Below, in pieces: positions 7,638 to 15,088 of a DNA stretch of 33,279 nt. Source of the stretch: an uncultured Prevotellaceae bacterium (GTDB lineage Bacteria > Bacteroidota > Bacteroidia > Bacteroidales > Bacteroidaceae). How positions within the stretch are numbered: the first letter of the stretch is position 1; each line of letters opens with the position of its first letter. The position numbers were made by a program, and so were the translations under genes. The notes under the pieces are model-generated. The model was not told the DNA's origin. It saw only the letters and a list, made by a program, of their open reading frames with translations, and ran no database searches. Location: contig CACXUV010000015.1 of NCBI GenBank assembly GCA_902770845.1, positions 1 through 33,279 on the forward strand, written 5' to 3'.

Positions 7638-7645
7638 TAACTTTG
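7638..7645 (+). promoter_or_regulatory. -7 box of the CotH-domain gene
   Basis: TAACTTTG followed by CA lies 30 bases before the ATG at 7676. It is a clean -7 match, with only a weak T-rich -33 region. Confidence 0.5.
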
Positions 7646-7675
7646 CACCCACTACACTGAAACCGAACTGCAAAT

Positions 7676-9742
7676 ATGAAACGACTTTCAGCGGCCCTCA
7701 TCGCCCTGTTCACAGCCGTGGCCTGCTGGGCACAAGCAGACAGCACCCACGTGAGGCTGACCAATCTGCCACACATCTACCTGAACACCTTCACCGGCAA
7801 CAGCATCACAAGCAAGACCGAAACGGTCTATGCAAGGATGTGGTATGTCGACGAACAAGACCACGTGAGCTTCTACGACTCGCTGCTGGTGAGGGTGCGC
7901 GGCAACTCCACGGCCAAGCTCGCCAAGAAGCCCTACAAGCTGAAGTTTCATGAGAAAGTGAAACTGCTGGGAAAGGGGCGCCCCAACACCAAGAAATGGA
8001 CCTTGCTGGCCAATCATGCCGACAAGACACTGCTGCGCAACGCCCTGACAAGCCTCATGGGCGACTTCGCCGGAATGAAGTTCACACCGGCAGCAAAGTT
8101 TGCCGACCTGACGCTCAACGGCCAATACGTCGGCAACTACCAGCTGTCAGACCAGATCGACGTGCGCCCGCACCGCGTTGACGTGGCCGAACAAGACTTT
8201 CCGCTTTCCCCATCGAGCAATATCACCGGCGGCTACCTGCTCGAGGTCGACGGCTTCAAGGACTTCGCATCTGGCACCACAGGCTTCAGCACCACCAGGA
8301 AGGTGCCCGTGCGCATTCACTACCCCGACGAAGATGAGATAGCCCCAAGACAGCTGGCCTACATACAGTCGTTTGTGCAAGACTTCGAAGACAGGCTGTT
8401 CTCGCCAGCATTCACCGACACCGTGGCCGGCTACAGGCCCTTGGTAGACTCCACGTCACTGGCCAACTGGTACATCTGCACGGAGATAAGCGCCAACATC
8501 GACGGCTTCTTCAGCACCTATTTCTATAAAGAGCAGAACGACGACCACATCTACTGGGGACCACTATGGGACTACGACCTGGCCTACAACAACGACAGCC
8601 GAACCGACCGGGGCGGCACCAGCGACACCCAGCACCAGCTCATGAAAGACCACGGCTACGGCTCGCCCGGCAACGGCTGTCGCGAATGGCTGCAACAGAT
8701 GTGGAACGACCCCTGGTTTGCACAACTCATCAACCGCCGCTTCCAGGAACTGGTGGAGGCGGGACTGGAGAACTATCTGAACGAGAAGCTCGACAGCCTG
8801 ACGGCTCTCATCGACGCGTCGCAGCAGCTCAACTATCAGCGGTGGGGCATCGGCACAAGAGCCCTGCGCGAACGCGTGCTCTACTCATCCTACGACCGCT
8901 ATGTGGCCGACGTGCGAACCTTCCTGCACAACCACATCAGCTACCTCGCCACCGCCTTTGCCGCCCTGCAGCACGAAACGCCGACAGAACAGCCCGTCGC
9001 GCAGCCAGCAGGCTTCGAGCCCGACCCCACAAGCTACTATGCCATTGCCAACGCCCGATCCGGCACCTACTTCGACGTCGACCTGCACACCAACGAGGTG
9101 TGCTGTCGGCAGCGCAACCCGCAGAGCCAAACCCAGCAGTGGCACATCAGCCTCCTGGCCGGTGGCAGCCTGTTCCTGGTCAACCGCGCCACCGGTCTTG
9201 CCCTCAGCGACCCCAGCCCCGCAGGCTCTGCAGCCACCACCAACGTGGGCACAAGCCTCGCCGTGGCCCCAGCCGACACCACCGACGCGCGACAGCACTG
9301 GAGCCTCGTCGACCAGGGCGACCACCGCTACAACATCGTGAGCCTGTGGAGCCAGCACGCCGCCAACCTGAGCGGCGGCCACGCAGCCGACGGCACCCCC
9401 ATTCTGAGCTACACCAGCGACGACCGCAACGCCACATCGGCCAACCGCCTGTGGCTGCTCGAAAAGGCAGGCGCCGTGACCGAAAGCGGCATCACGCCCG
9501 TGCATCAAGACTACGCACTGGCCTACAACGCCGCCACGGGCCGCCTCCATTTCGCAGCCGACCACCTTGCGTCGCTGTCGTTCGTCGTCACCATCTTCGA
9601 CTCCCAGGGGCGTCCCGTCGCCACATTCCGTGCCTGCGACGGCACGAGCATGCTGCCCTTCCCCCAGGGACTCTACATGGCCAGCTGGCGCCACGACGGC
9701 CGACAGCACAGCGTGAAGTTCCTGACGGGACTTCACCGCTGA
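7676..9742 (+). CDS. Secreted CotH-kinase-domain protein with ricin-type domain and T9SS-like tail
   Basis: The protein has 688 residues. Residues 1-19 form a signal peptide ending near CWAQA. The CotH-like domain (about 60-420) shows RVRGNSTAKLAKKPYKLKF, WTLLANHADKTLLRNAL, TLNGQYVGNYQLSDQI, GGYLLEVDGF and WGPLWDYDLAYNND, the last resembling the acidic metal-binding box of CotH. CotH of Bacillus is a protein kinase of the spore coat. The secreted Bacteroidetes members have no assigned substrate. Residues about 450-600 resemble a ricin B-type lectin repeat, with QQWHI and QHWSL as QxW motifs. The final 75 residues (SFVVTIFDSQGRPVATF, then FPQGLYMASW) look like a type IX secretion sorting domain. 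The gene is GC-rich and ends in a hairpin shared with the convergent gene. Confidence 0.85.
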   Translation: MKRLSAALIALFTAVACWAQADSTHVRLTNLPHIYLNTFTGNSITSKTETVYARMWYVDEQDHVSFYDSLLVRVRGNSTAKLAKKPYKLKFHEKVKLLGKGRPNTKKWTLLANHADKTLLRNALTSLMGDFAGMKFTPAAKFADLTLNGQYVGNYQLSDQIDVRPHRVDVAEQDFPLSPSSNITGGYLLEVDGFKDFASGTTGFSTTRKVPVRIHYPDEDEIAPRQLAYIQSFVQDFEDRLFSPAFTDTVAGYRPLVDSTSLANWYICTEISANIDGFFSTYFYKEQNDDHIYWGPLWDYDLAYNNDSRTDRGGTSDTQHQLMKDHGYGSPGNGCREWLQQMWNDPWFAQLINRRFQELVEAGLENYLNEKLDSLTALIDASQQLNYQRWGIGTRALRERVLYSSYDRYVADVRTFLHNHISYLATAFAALQHETPTEQPVAQPAGFEPDPTSYYAIANARSGTYFDVDLHTNEVCCRQRNPQSQTQQWHISLLAGGSLFLVNRATGLALSDPSPAGSAATTNVGTSLAVAPADTTDARQHWSLVDQGDHRYNIVSLWSQHAANLSGGHAADGTPILSYTSDDRNATSANRLWLLEKAGAVTESGITPVHQDYALAYNAATGRLHFAADHLASLSFVVTIFDSQGRPVATFRACDGTSMLPFPQGLYMASWRHDGRQHSVKFLTGLHR

Positions 9743-9769
9743 GAGGTGCAGCAGCGCCTCTCAGCGGTG
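9734..9769. terminator. Perfect palindrome spanning both stop codons
   Basis: CACCGCTGAGAGG pairs perfectly with CCTCTCAGCGGTG around a 10-nt loop. The stem contains the TGA of the CotH gene (9740-9742) and, on the other strand, the TGA of the M67 gene (9761-9763). Both proteins therefore end in His-Arg. It probably acts as a bidirectional terminator. Confidence 0.6.
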
Positions 9770-10177
9770 CACCTCCTTGTCTGTCACCACACCGTTCCTT
9801 ATACAGAACGAATTGAGGTGCACGCCTTCGTGCAGCGACAGGATGGCATATCTTATGGTGGGGTCGTTGGCCAGCCGCAGGTCTTCGGCCGAAGGTCTTG
9901 ACGGCGAGGCTGGATGAGAATGCCAGTTGGCAAGAATCTTCAGGCCCTTGCTGCGGGCATATCGCAGGGCTGCAAACTGGGCGCTGGGGGCAAAACTGAA
10001 GTGCTCAGGCGAATGGTCAATGTTCTCCATCCAGTAGTTCTCGGTGACGAGCGCTTCAGCCTGGCCACCTGCTGACGGGGATTCGACAAGGCCCAGCAGG
10101 TAGCCGCACGACTCGTTGGGGGCGTCGTTCCGGGCCTGGCTTATGAGTTCGTCGATGATGGCTGGTGGTATCTTCAT
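9761..10177 (-). CDS. M67/JAMM-family metallopeptidase
   Basis: The protein has 138 residues, a single-domain prokaryotic JAMM (MPN+) size. The zinc signature is NWHSHPASPSRPSAEDL at about 80-96, i.e. H-x-H followed by S-x-x-D. The N-terminal ESCGYLLGL supplies the catalytic Glu. Bacterial relatives such as Mycobacterium Mec+ and Pseudomonas QbsD act on ubiquitin-like sulfur carriers. QbsD trims the carrier QbsE to expose Gly-Gly. Here it is the last gene of the operon that encodes a carrier with one residue beyond its glycines, so the same trimming role is inferred. It lies 18 nt after the ThiF-like gene. Confidence 0.88.
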   Translation of the reverse strand: MKIPPAIIDELISQARNDAPNESCGYLLGLVESPSAGGQAEALVTENYWMENIDHSPEHFSFAPSAQFAALRYARSKGLKILANWHSHPASPSRPSAEDLRLANDPTIRYAILSLHEGVHLNSFCIRNGVVTDKEVHR

Positions 10178-10195
10178 TTTTGTCAGATGTTTTTT

Positions 10196-11002
10196 TTATT
10201 TGTGCAGGTCGCATGCGGCCTGCTCATAGTCTATCAGTTGGTGAATGGTGGGGTGGTCACTGCACACCTCGCACGACGGGCGCTTACGCACAGGTATGGT
10301 GCGGAACAGCATCTGCCGGGCGTCGAAGGTGAGCAGTCGGTTGGTGAGCAGCTGTCCCACGCCCGTGAAGTACTTCAGCACCTCGGCGGCCTGGATGGTG
10401 CCCAGCATGCCTGCTATGGCCCCCAGCACGCCTGCCTGCGAGCAGGTGGGCACGGCTCCTGCAGGGGGTGGTTCCTTGAAGAAACAACGATAGCATGCCG
10501 TGCCGGGCAGATGAGTGAAGGTTTGCCCGCTGAAGCGCAGGATGCCTCCGTGGGAGAAGGGCTTGCCTGCCATGACGCAGGCATCGTTGATGAGGAACTT
10601 GACGGGGAAGTTGTCTGTGCCATCGACGATGAAGTCGTAGTCCTGGATGATGCGGAGGGCATTGCCCGAATAGAGAAGCTCGTGGTAGGTGTCCACCTGC
10701 ACGTGGGGGTTGATGGCCAGTATCTTCTCCTTGGTGCTCTGCACCTTGGCCACGCCCACGTCTTTCGTGAAGTGAATGATCTGTCGCTGCAGGTTGGACA
10801 GGTCTACCACGTCGGCGTCGACGATGCCTATGCGCCCGATGCCTGCTGCTGCCAGATAGAGGGCCACGGGGGCTCCCAGACCACCAGCGCCCACGATGAG
10901 CACGCTGGCATTGAGTATCTTTTCCTGCCCCTCAACGCCCACGTCCTGCAACAGGATGTGGCGCGAATAGCGCTGAATCTGTTCTTCTGTGAAGTCAAAC
11001 AT
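10196..11002 (-). CDS. ThiF/MoeB/HesA-family sulfur-carrier adenylyltransferase
   Basis: The protein has 268 residues and an E1-like fold. The opening YSRHILLQDVGVEGQEKI is typical of MoeB/ThiF. The nucleotide loop is GAGGLGAPVALYLAAAGIG, followed by VDADVVDLSNLQRQIIH. Zinc ligands appear as CYRC near 160 and CEVC near 250. CSQAGVLGAIAGMLG near 180 contains the Cys found at the ThiF/MoeB position. It should adenylate the Gly-Gly end of a ThiS/MoaD-like protein, here the adjacent carrier gene. No rhodanese domain is fused. No thiamine or molybdopterin genes are nearby, so a dedicated partner for the neighbouring desulfurase is likely. Confidence 0.9.
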   Translation of the reverse strand: MFDFTEEQIQRYSRHILLQDVGVEGQEKILNASVLIVGAGGLGAPVALYLAAAGIGRIGIVDADVVDLSNLQRQIIHFTKDVGVAKVQSTKEKILAINPHVQVDTYHELLYSGNALRIIQDYDFIVDGTDNFPVKFLINDACVMAGKPFSHGGILRFSGQTFTHLPGTACYRCFFKEPPPAGAVPTCSQAGVLGAIAGMLGTIQAAEVLKYFTGVGQLLTNRLLTFDARQMLFRTIPVRKRPSCEVCSDHPTIHQLIDYEQAACDLHK

Positions 11003-11027
11003 ACTTACTAAATTGCTAAATCGTGAA

Positions 11028-11237
11028 TCACATGCCGCCTCCCATGAAGTAGAGGAAGTCTACCGTGTCGCCGTCCTGAAGCAGGATGCCGTCCCACTCG
11101 TTGCGGTCGACAAAATCTTCGTTCAGCTGGATGCTGACCATGTCGGGTTGCAAAACGTTGTTCTGCCTGATGAGCTGTGTGAGCGTGAGGGGCAGCTGTA
11201 CGTCTTGTGTTTCTCCGTTGACTGTTATCTTTGCCAT
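11028..11237 (-). CDS. ThiS/MoaD-like ubiquitin-fold sulfur carrier ending in GGM
   Basis: The protein has 69 residues, starting at the ATG at 11237 (MAKITVNGETQDV). A longer upstream extension would overlap the desulfurase gene and is not ThiS-like. Internal features follow ThiS: TLTQLI, the VSIQLNEDFVDRNEW strand-turn, and LLQDGDTVDFLYFMGGGM at the end. Family members normally end in a free Gly-Gly, which is adenylated and turned into a thiocarboxylate. This one carries a Met after the glycines, so it should be inactive until trimmed. The JAMM peptidase two genes downstream is the obvious candidate. Sulfur would come from the desulfurase encoded immediately before it. Confidence 0.88.
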   Translation of the reverse strand: MAKITVNGETQDVQLPLTLTQLIRQNNVLQPDMVSIQLNEDFVDRNEWDGILLQDGDTVDFLYFMGGGM

Positions 11238-11289
11238 AATGTATTGTTGTCGTTTTCTGTACATTAAATCAAAAAAAAGATGCTCTCTT

Positions 11290-12747
11290 TCATGCTCCAA
11301 CGATCTTGCGCAGGGCAATGACCAGGCGGTCTACGTCTTCGCGCGTGTTGTAGAGGGCGAAGGTGGGGCGCACCGACATTTCGTGGCCTAAGGCCCGCAG
11401 GGCAGGCTGTGCGCAGTGGTGACCGGCTCGCACGGCAATGCCTTCCTGGTCGAGCAGCTTGCCCGTCTCGGGCACGGGTATGCCGTCGAGATAGAACGAC
11501 ACCACGCTGACTCTGTGCCGGGGGTTGCCAATGAGGTGGAGCCGGGGCACGGTGGAGAGCTGCTGGCGGGCGTACTCGGTGAGCTGGTGTTCATGGGCCT
11601 CGATGTTGCGAATGCCAATGCGACTCACGTAGTCGAGGGCAGCACCCAGTCCGATGGCGTCGGCCACGTTGGGTGTGCCGGCCTCGAAACGTGCTGGCGG
11701 CGCGTTGTACTCGGTACGCTCCAGGGTGACGTCCTGAATCATGTTGCCGCCGCCCTGCCAGGGCTGCAGCTTGGCCAGAATGTCCTTGCGGCCATAGACA
11801 ACGCCAATGCCGTTGGGGCCATATATCTTGTGGCCACTGAAGACGAAGAAGTCGGCTCCCAGTGCCTGCACGTCTACGGGGGTGTGGGCAATGCTCTGTG
11901 CCCCGTCGATGAGCACGGGGATGTTGTGGGAATGGGCAATGTCGATGATGCGCTGCACGTCGTTGATGGTGCCGAAGGTGTTGTTCACGTGGCCCACGGA
12001 GATGATGCGGGTGCGGGGGCTGATGAGCCGGGGCAGCTCAGAGAGGATCAAGTCGCCGTTCTTGTCGGTGGGAATGGCCCGCAGCTCGGCTCCGCGCTCA
12101 TGGGCCACCTGCTGCCAGGGCACGATGTTGGCATGATGGTCCAACTGAGAGACGATGACGTTGTCGCCTGCCGTCAGATACTGTCGGCCGAAGGTCTGGG
12201 CCACCAGGTTGATGCCTTCGGTAGTGCCGCGCACAAAGATGATGTCGGCGGCCGACGGGGCATTGATGAAGCGGCGCACTTTCTCGCGAGCTGCCTCGTA
12301 GGCATCGGTGGCTCTCGCAGCCAGTGTGTGGGCACCACGATGGATGTTGGAATTATAGTTGCGGTAGTAATCCGAGATTTTGTCGATCACCTGAAGGGGC
12401 TTCTGTGTCGTGGCACCATTGTCGAGCCACACCAGCGGATGTCCGTTCACGCGCTGCTGCAACACTGGGAAATCTTTCCTGATCTCGTCGGTCGAGAGCG
12501 TGTCGGCCTCTTCATAGCTGAGCATGCGCAGCTCGTCCTCGCCAAAGGGACGGACGCCAAGGCCGCCGTGGAATGCTTCCCCCTGGGCCAGCGCCTGCGG
12601 CACCACCTGGGGCTCTGCCTCCTGGGGCACGGATTCCTGGCTCACGGCCTGGAACTCTTCGGAGCAATACTTTTGCGCCACCTGGCGCAAAAGTTCGAAC
12701 CCTGGGTCTTCAAGGCCATAGCCATTCATATTCTGTAGTTCTGTCAT
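11290..12747 (-). CDS. SufS-like cysteine desulfurase with N-terminal extension (probable encapsulin cargo)
   Basis: The protein has 485 residues starting at MTELQNMNGYG. AGGAA six bases upstream supports this ATG over ones 27 nt further up. Residues from about 88 match group II (SufS) desulfurases: IRKDFPVLQQ, WLDNGATTQKP, HRGAHTLAARAT, FVFSGHKIYGPNGIG with the PLP lysine, and VRAGHHCAQPA with the catalytic cysteine. The first about 85 residues are extra: an amphipathic helix (EDPGFELLRQVAQKY), then a Gln/Pro/Glu-rich disordered stretch, then a segment with FGEDELRML. In family 2 encapsulin systems the cysteine desulfurase cargo is loaded through just such an extension. The enzyme would release sulfur from L-cysteine inside the shell, leaving alanine. 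Confidence 0.93.
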   Translation of the reverse strand: MTELQNMNGYGLEDPGFELLRQVAQKYCSEEFQAVSQESVPQEAEPQVVPQALAQGEAFHGGLGVRPFGEDELRMLSYEEADTLSTDEIRKDFPVLQQRVNGHPLVWLDNGATTQKPLQVIDKISDYYRNYNSNIHRGAHTLAARATDAYEAAREKVRRFINAPSAADIIFVRGTTEGINLVAQTFGRQYLTAGDNVIVSQLDHHANIVPWQQVAHERGAELRAIPTDKNGDLILSELPRLISPRTRIISVGHVNNTFGTINDVQRIIDIAHSHNIPVLIDGAQSIAHTPVDVQALGADFFVFSGHKIYGPNGIGVVYGRKDILAKLQPWQGGGNMIQDVTLERTEYNAPPARFEAGTPNVADAIGLGAALDYVSRIGIRNIEAHEHQLTEYARQQLSTVPRLHLIGNPRHRVSVVSFYLDGIPVPETGKLLDQEGIAVRAGHHCAQPALRALGHEMSVRPTFALYNTREDVDRLVIALRKIVGA

Positions 12748-12776
12748 ATCGTTCCTGTTTAACGCCCCCATCACCT

Positions 12777-12794
12777 CTCTTCCAATCGGAAGAG
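12777..12794. repeat. Small palindrome between shell and desulfurase genes
   Basis: CTCTTCC-AATC-GGAAGAG is a perfect 7-bp stem in the 63-base gap of the operon. It could slow transcription or stabilise one part of the mRNA, for instance to set the shell-to-cargo ratio. No T-run follows. Confidence 0.4.
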
Positions 12795-12810
12795 GGCTGG
12801 GGGCTAAGAA

Positions 12811-14250
12811 TTATTTCTCCACTTTATTGCGGTGCTGGTAGTCGTGATAGTAGCCCACTTCTACATTCTCGAGCACGGCAATGGCGTCGTCGGTCAGTGT
12901 GGCTAACGAGAAGTATTTGGTGAGCAGATAGGAGGCCACGCCAAACTTGTCGAGCCCCATCAGGCGGGCTGACAACGAGGGAGCTATTTCGCCGGGAATG
13001 CCACTTTGGTGCAGGCCGATGACTCCCTGGTTCTTCTCGCCCACACGCACAAGAATAATCTTGGTGGTGCCTACGCCGCGACCTGTGAGGTACTGGCCCT
13101 CGACTTCCACCTTGTCGCTGGGTATGAGCGGCACGCCGCGCCACAGGATGACTTTCGTGCCGAAGAGATCGGTGGTTGCAGGCGGCACGCCGCGCCAGGT
13201 GCACTCGCGCTCAAAGGCTGCAATGGCTCGCGGATGGGCTATGAAGAAGGCGGGCTCCTTCCACACGAGCGAGAGCAGCTCGTCGAGATCGTCGGGCGTG
13301 GGCGAACCGTAGCGGGTGGTGATGCGGCAGGCGGGGCTGACGGCACTGAGCAGACCAAACTTCTTGTTGTTGATGAGTTCCCACTCCTGGCGTTCCTTGA
13401 TGCTCTCTATGGAAAGGCGCAGCTGCTCTTCGAGCTGGTTGTAGGGATTGTTGTAGAGGTCGCTGACACGGGTGTGCACACGCACCACCGTCTGCAGCGT
13501 GTTCAACGAATACTCCGTGGGAAACTCTTCATAGTCGATGTAGGTCTCGGGAATGATGTTGTCCTCTTCATGACCGCTCACCAGGTCGATGTGCTTCTCG
13601 CCGTGATCGTTCACCGTGGCCTTCAGGCGCAGCTGCTTGTCGACAGCCTTGTCGAAAGTGTCGCGGAAATCGGGCATTTCTTTGATGAGCCTCACCAGTT
13701 CCTTGAGCTTCAACCCCAGGAATACGGTGGGCGTGACGGCACGCACCGAAACGGTTGACGCTGCATCGTCCAGCAGGTCGGCTTCGCCGAAATACTCGCC
13801 ATCGCCCAGCAGGGCTATGCGCAACTCTTCGCCATGGGGCCCCTTGCTGATTACTTCGGCCTGGCCGCTGGCCACGATGAAGAACTTCTGCTTGTCCTTG
13901 CCTTCTTCCACGAAAAGTTTGCCAATCTCTACCTCGCTGGTTTCGAACGAGCTTGCCAAGCGGTTCACAATCTCATCGTCGAATTCTGAGAATAGTGGAA
14001 TCTGCTTCAGACTCTTAGCCGAGAACGAGGGCTGGCCATTCTGATACAGAATCTGAAGGCGATCGGACTTCTGGAGCTCCACCTTCGTGCGGTTCACGCG
14101 GAACGTGCCTCCGCTCACCTGCACCCAGGGCAACAGCTTGAGCAGCAGCCGTGGAGTTATGGAGCCCATCTGGGGGGCGGTCTTGGTGGTGGTGGCCAGC
14201 CTTCTGGCCGTTGCAGTGGTCACACTGCGCTGAAGATTTGAATCTGCCAT
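12811..14250 (-). CDS. Family 2 encapsulin shell protein with internal cyclic-nucleotide-binding-like domain
   Basis: The protein has 479 residues. The family 2 N-arm reads TTKTAPQMGSITPRLLLKLL and PWVQVSGGTFRVNR (about 23-58). Residues about 84-200 form a Crp-like cyclic-nucleotide-binding domain (PLFSEFDDEIVNRLAS, FFIVASGQAEVI, GDGEYFGEADLLDD). Its phosphate-binding cassette reads AASTVSVRA where cAMP binders usually have P-R-x-A, so nucleotide binding is doubtful. From about 240 the HK97-type shell fold resumes (YSLNTLQTVVRVHTRVSDLY, FFIAHPRAIAAFERECTWRG, LTGRGVGTTKIILVRVGE). Family 2 shells (SrpI type) are known to enclose cysteine desulfurase, which is the next gene here. Presence of the inserted domain places it with the group usually called 2B. 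Confidence 0.92.
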   Translation of the reverse strand: MADSNLQRSVTTATARRLATTTKTAPQMGSITPRLLLKLLPWVQVSGGTFRVNRTKVELQKSDRLQILYQNGQPSFSAKSLKQIPLFSEFDDEIVNRLASSFETSEVEIGKLFVEEGKDKQKFFIVASGQAEVISKGPHGEELRIALLGDGEYFGEADLLDDAASTVSVRAVTPTVFLGLKLKELVRLIKEMPDFRDTFDKAVDKQLRLKATVNDHGEKHIDLVSGHEEDNIIPETYIDYEEFPTEYSLNTLQTVVRVHTRVSDLYNNPYNQLEEQLRLSIESIKERQEWELINNKKFGLLSAVSPACRITTRYGSPTPDDLDELLSLVWKEPAFFIAHPRAIAAFERECTWRGVPPATTDLFGTKVILWRGVPLIPSDKVEVEGQYLTGRGVGTTKIILVRVGEKNQGVIGLHQSGIPGEIAPSLSARLMGLDKFGVASYLLTKYFSLATLTDDAIAVLENVEVGYYHDYQHRNKVEK

Positions 14251-14298
14251 AGTTTAGTTTGGTGTTTTAAAATCGTTAATCACTATCTGTTCTGTTTA

Positions 14299-14523
14299 TT
14301 ATTTTCTAATCACGACCTTGTGGGTGCTGCCCGCCACATGCTCCACAGAGAGCACGTCGTAGCCCTGTTCAACCGCATTGCGTGGCACATTGTCCAGCGG
14401 TTCTCCCTCTGTCAGCAGCACCTCCAGCGTGTCGCCGGGCTGCAGACGTGACAGTTCAATCTTGGTCTTGACGAAGGTCATTGGGCAATGCTCCTTCGTG
14501 ATGTCGAGTGTCTTTGTTGCCAT
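14299..14523 (-). CDS. TusA-family sulfurtransferase
   Basis: The protein has 74 residues, the whole length of a TusA-like protein. The active motif is HCPMTFVKTKIELSRLQPGD with Cys at about position 13. TusA-like proteins accept persulfide sulfur from cysteine desulfurases and hand it on. Lying between DsrE-like and encapsulin genes, it is the likely shuttle between the desulfurase and other acceptors. The second half (EGEPLDNVPRNAVEQGYDVL) is typical of the family. Confidence 0.93.
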   Translation of the reverse strand: MATKTLDITKEHCPMTFVKTKIELSRLQPGDTLEVLLTEGEPLDNVPRNAVEQGYDVLSVEHVAGSTHKVVIRK

Positions 14524-14558
14524 AATATACTATTTTTAAGAAATCAGTATTTTCACTT

Positions 14559-15038
14559 TTAGATGAACAACGTTTGTCCGCCGTCGGCAAACTTCAGGAA
14601 CGATGCCACGCCCAACACATCCTTCACCTCGGGGATGAAGTCCTCGCGCTTGAGCCCCAACACATGCATTGCCATCTCACAGGCGTAAAGGTTCACCCCC
14701 AGCGCCTTGGCGGCGTCTGCCAGTTCTTCCAGCGTGGCCACATTGTTCTTGCGCATCAGCGAGCGGAACAGTCGGGGGCCAGCCCCGCAGAAGTTGAAGC
14801 GCGAGGTGGGTGCCACCTTGAGTCCACCCATCATGAACCCGAACATCCTGGTGAGCCAGTTGGAGCCGACGAATGCTCTGCCCTGTTGCTGCTTGATGGC
14901 GTCGAGGCCCCAGAAGGTGAAGAAGATGTTCACCTCCCAGCCCACCGCAGCAGCGCCTGTGGCCAGCGTGAATACGGCGGTCAGTTTGTCAAAGTCGCCT
15001 GAAAAGGCGATAATGCTTAGTTTCTTTTCGTCTTGCAT
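14559..15038 (-). CDS. DsrE/DsrF/DrsH-like family protein
   Basis: The protein has 159 residues and a Rossmann-like DsrE fold: KLSIIAFSGDFDKLTAVFTL, GWEVNIFFTFWGLDAI, then a loop with SRFNFCGAG and LGVNLYACEMAMHVLG, where the second Cys is at the position that carries sulfur in DsrE2-type proteins. The region around FGFMMGGLKVAP is hydrophobic and could touch a membrane. DsrE and TusA proteins are regular partners in sulfur relay and sulfur oxidation. The gene is 35 nt upstream of tusA in the same operon. Confidence 0.9.
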   Translation of the reverse strand: MQDEKKLSIIAFSGDFDKLTAVFTLATGAAAVGWEVNIFFTFWGLDAIKQQQGRAFVGSNWLTRMFGFMMGGLKVAPTSRFNFCGAGPRLFRSLMRKNNVATLEELADAAKALGVNLYACEMAMHVLGLKREDFIPEVKDVLGVASFLKFADGGQTLFI

Positions 15039-15088
15039 GGTTTTTGTGTCTTATATTTTTTATTCTCTAAAGTCCCACACTCACAGAA

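Noticed and set aside
8566-9816. Long plus-strand reading frame (about 416 codons) within the CotH-domain gene
   Set aside because: It is the Arg/Pro-rich alternative frame of a GC-rich gene; the CotH frame has a signal peptide and domain motifs.
10196-11237. Thiamine biosynthesis locus because of ThiS- and ThiF-like genes
   Set aside because: No thiG, thiH, thiC or thiE nearby. The genes lie in the encapsulin/desulfurase operon and the carrier has an extra C-terminal Met.
11416-12738. Long plus-strand frame opposite the cysteine desulfurase
   Set aside because: Composition is Val/Gly/His-rich with no motif. The minus strand encodes a complete SufS-like enzyme.
12811-14250. A Crp/Fnr transcription factor
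   Set aside because: The cyclic-nucleotide-like domain is inserted in an encapsulin fold and no helix-turn-helix follows it.
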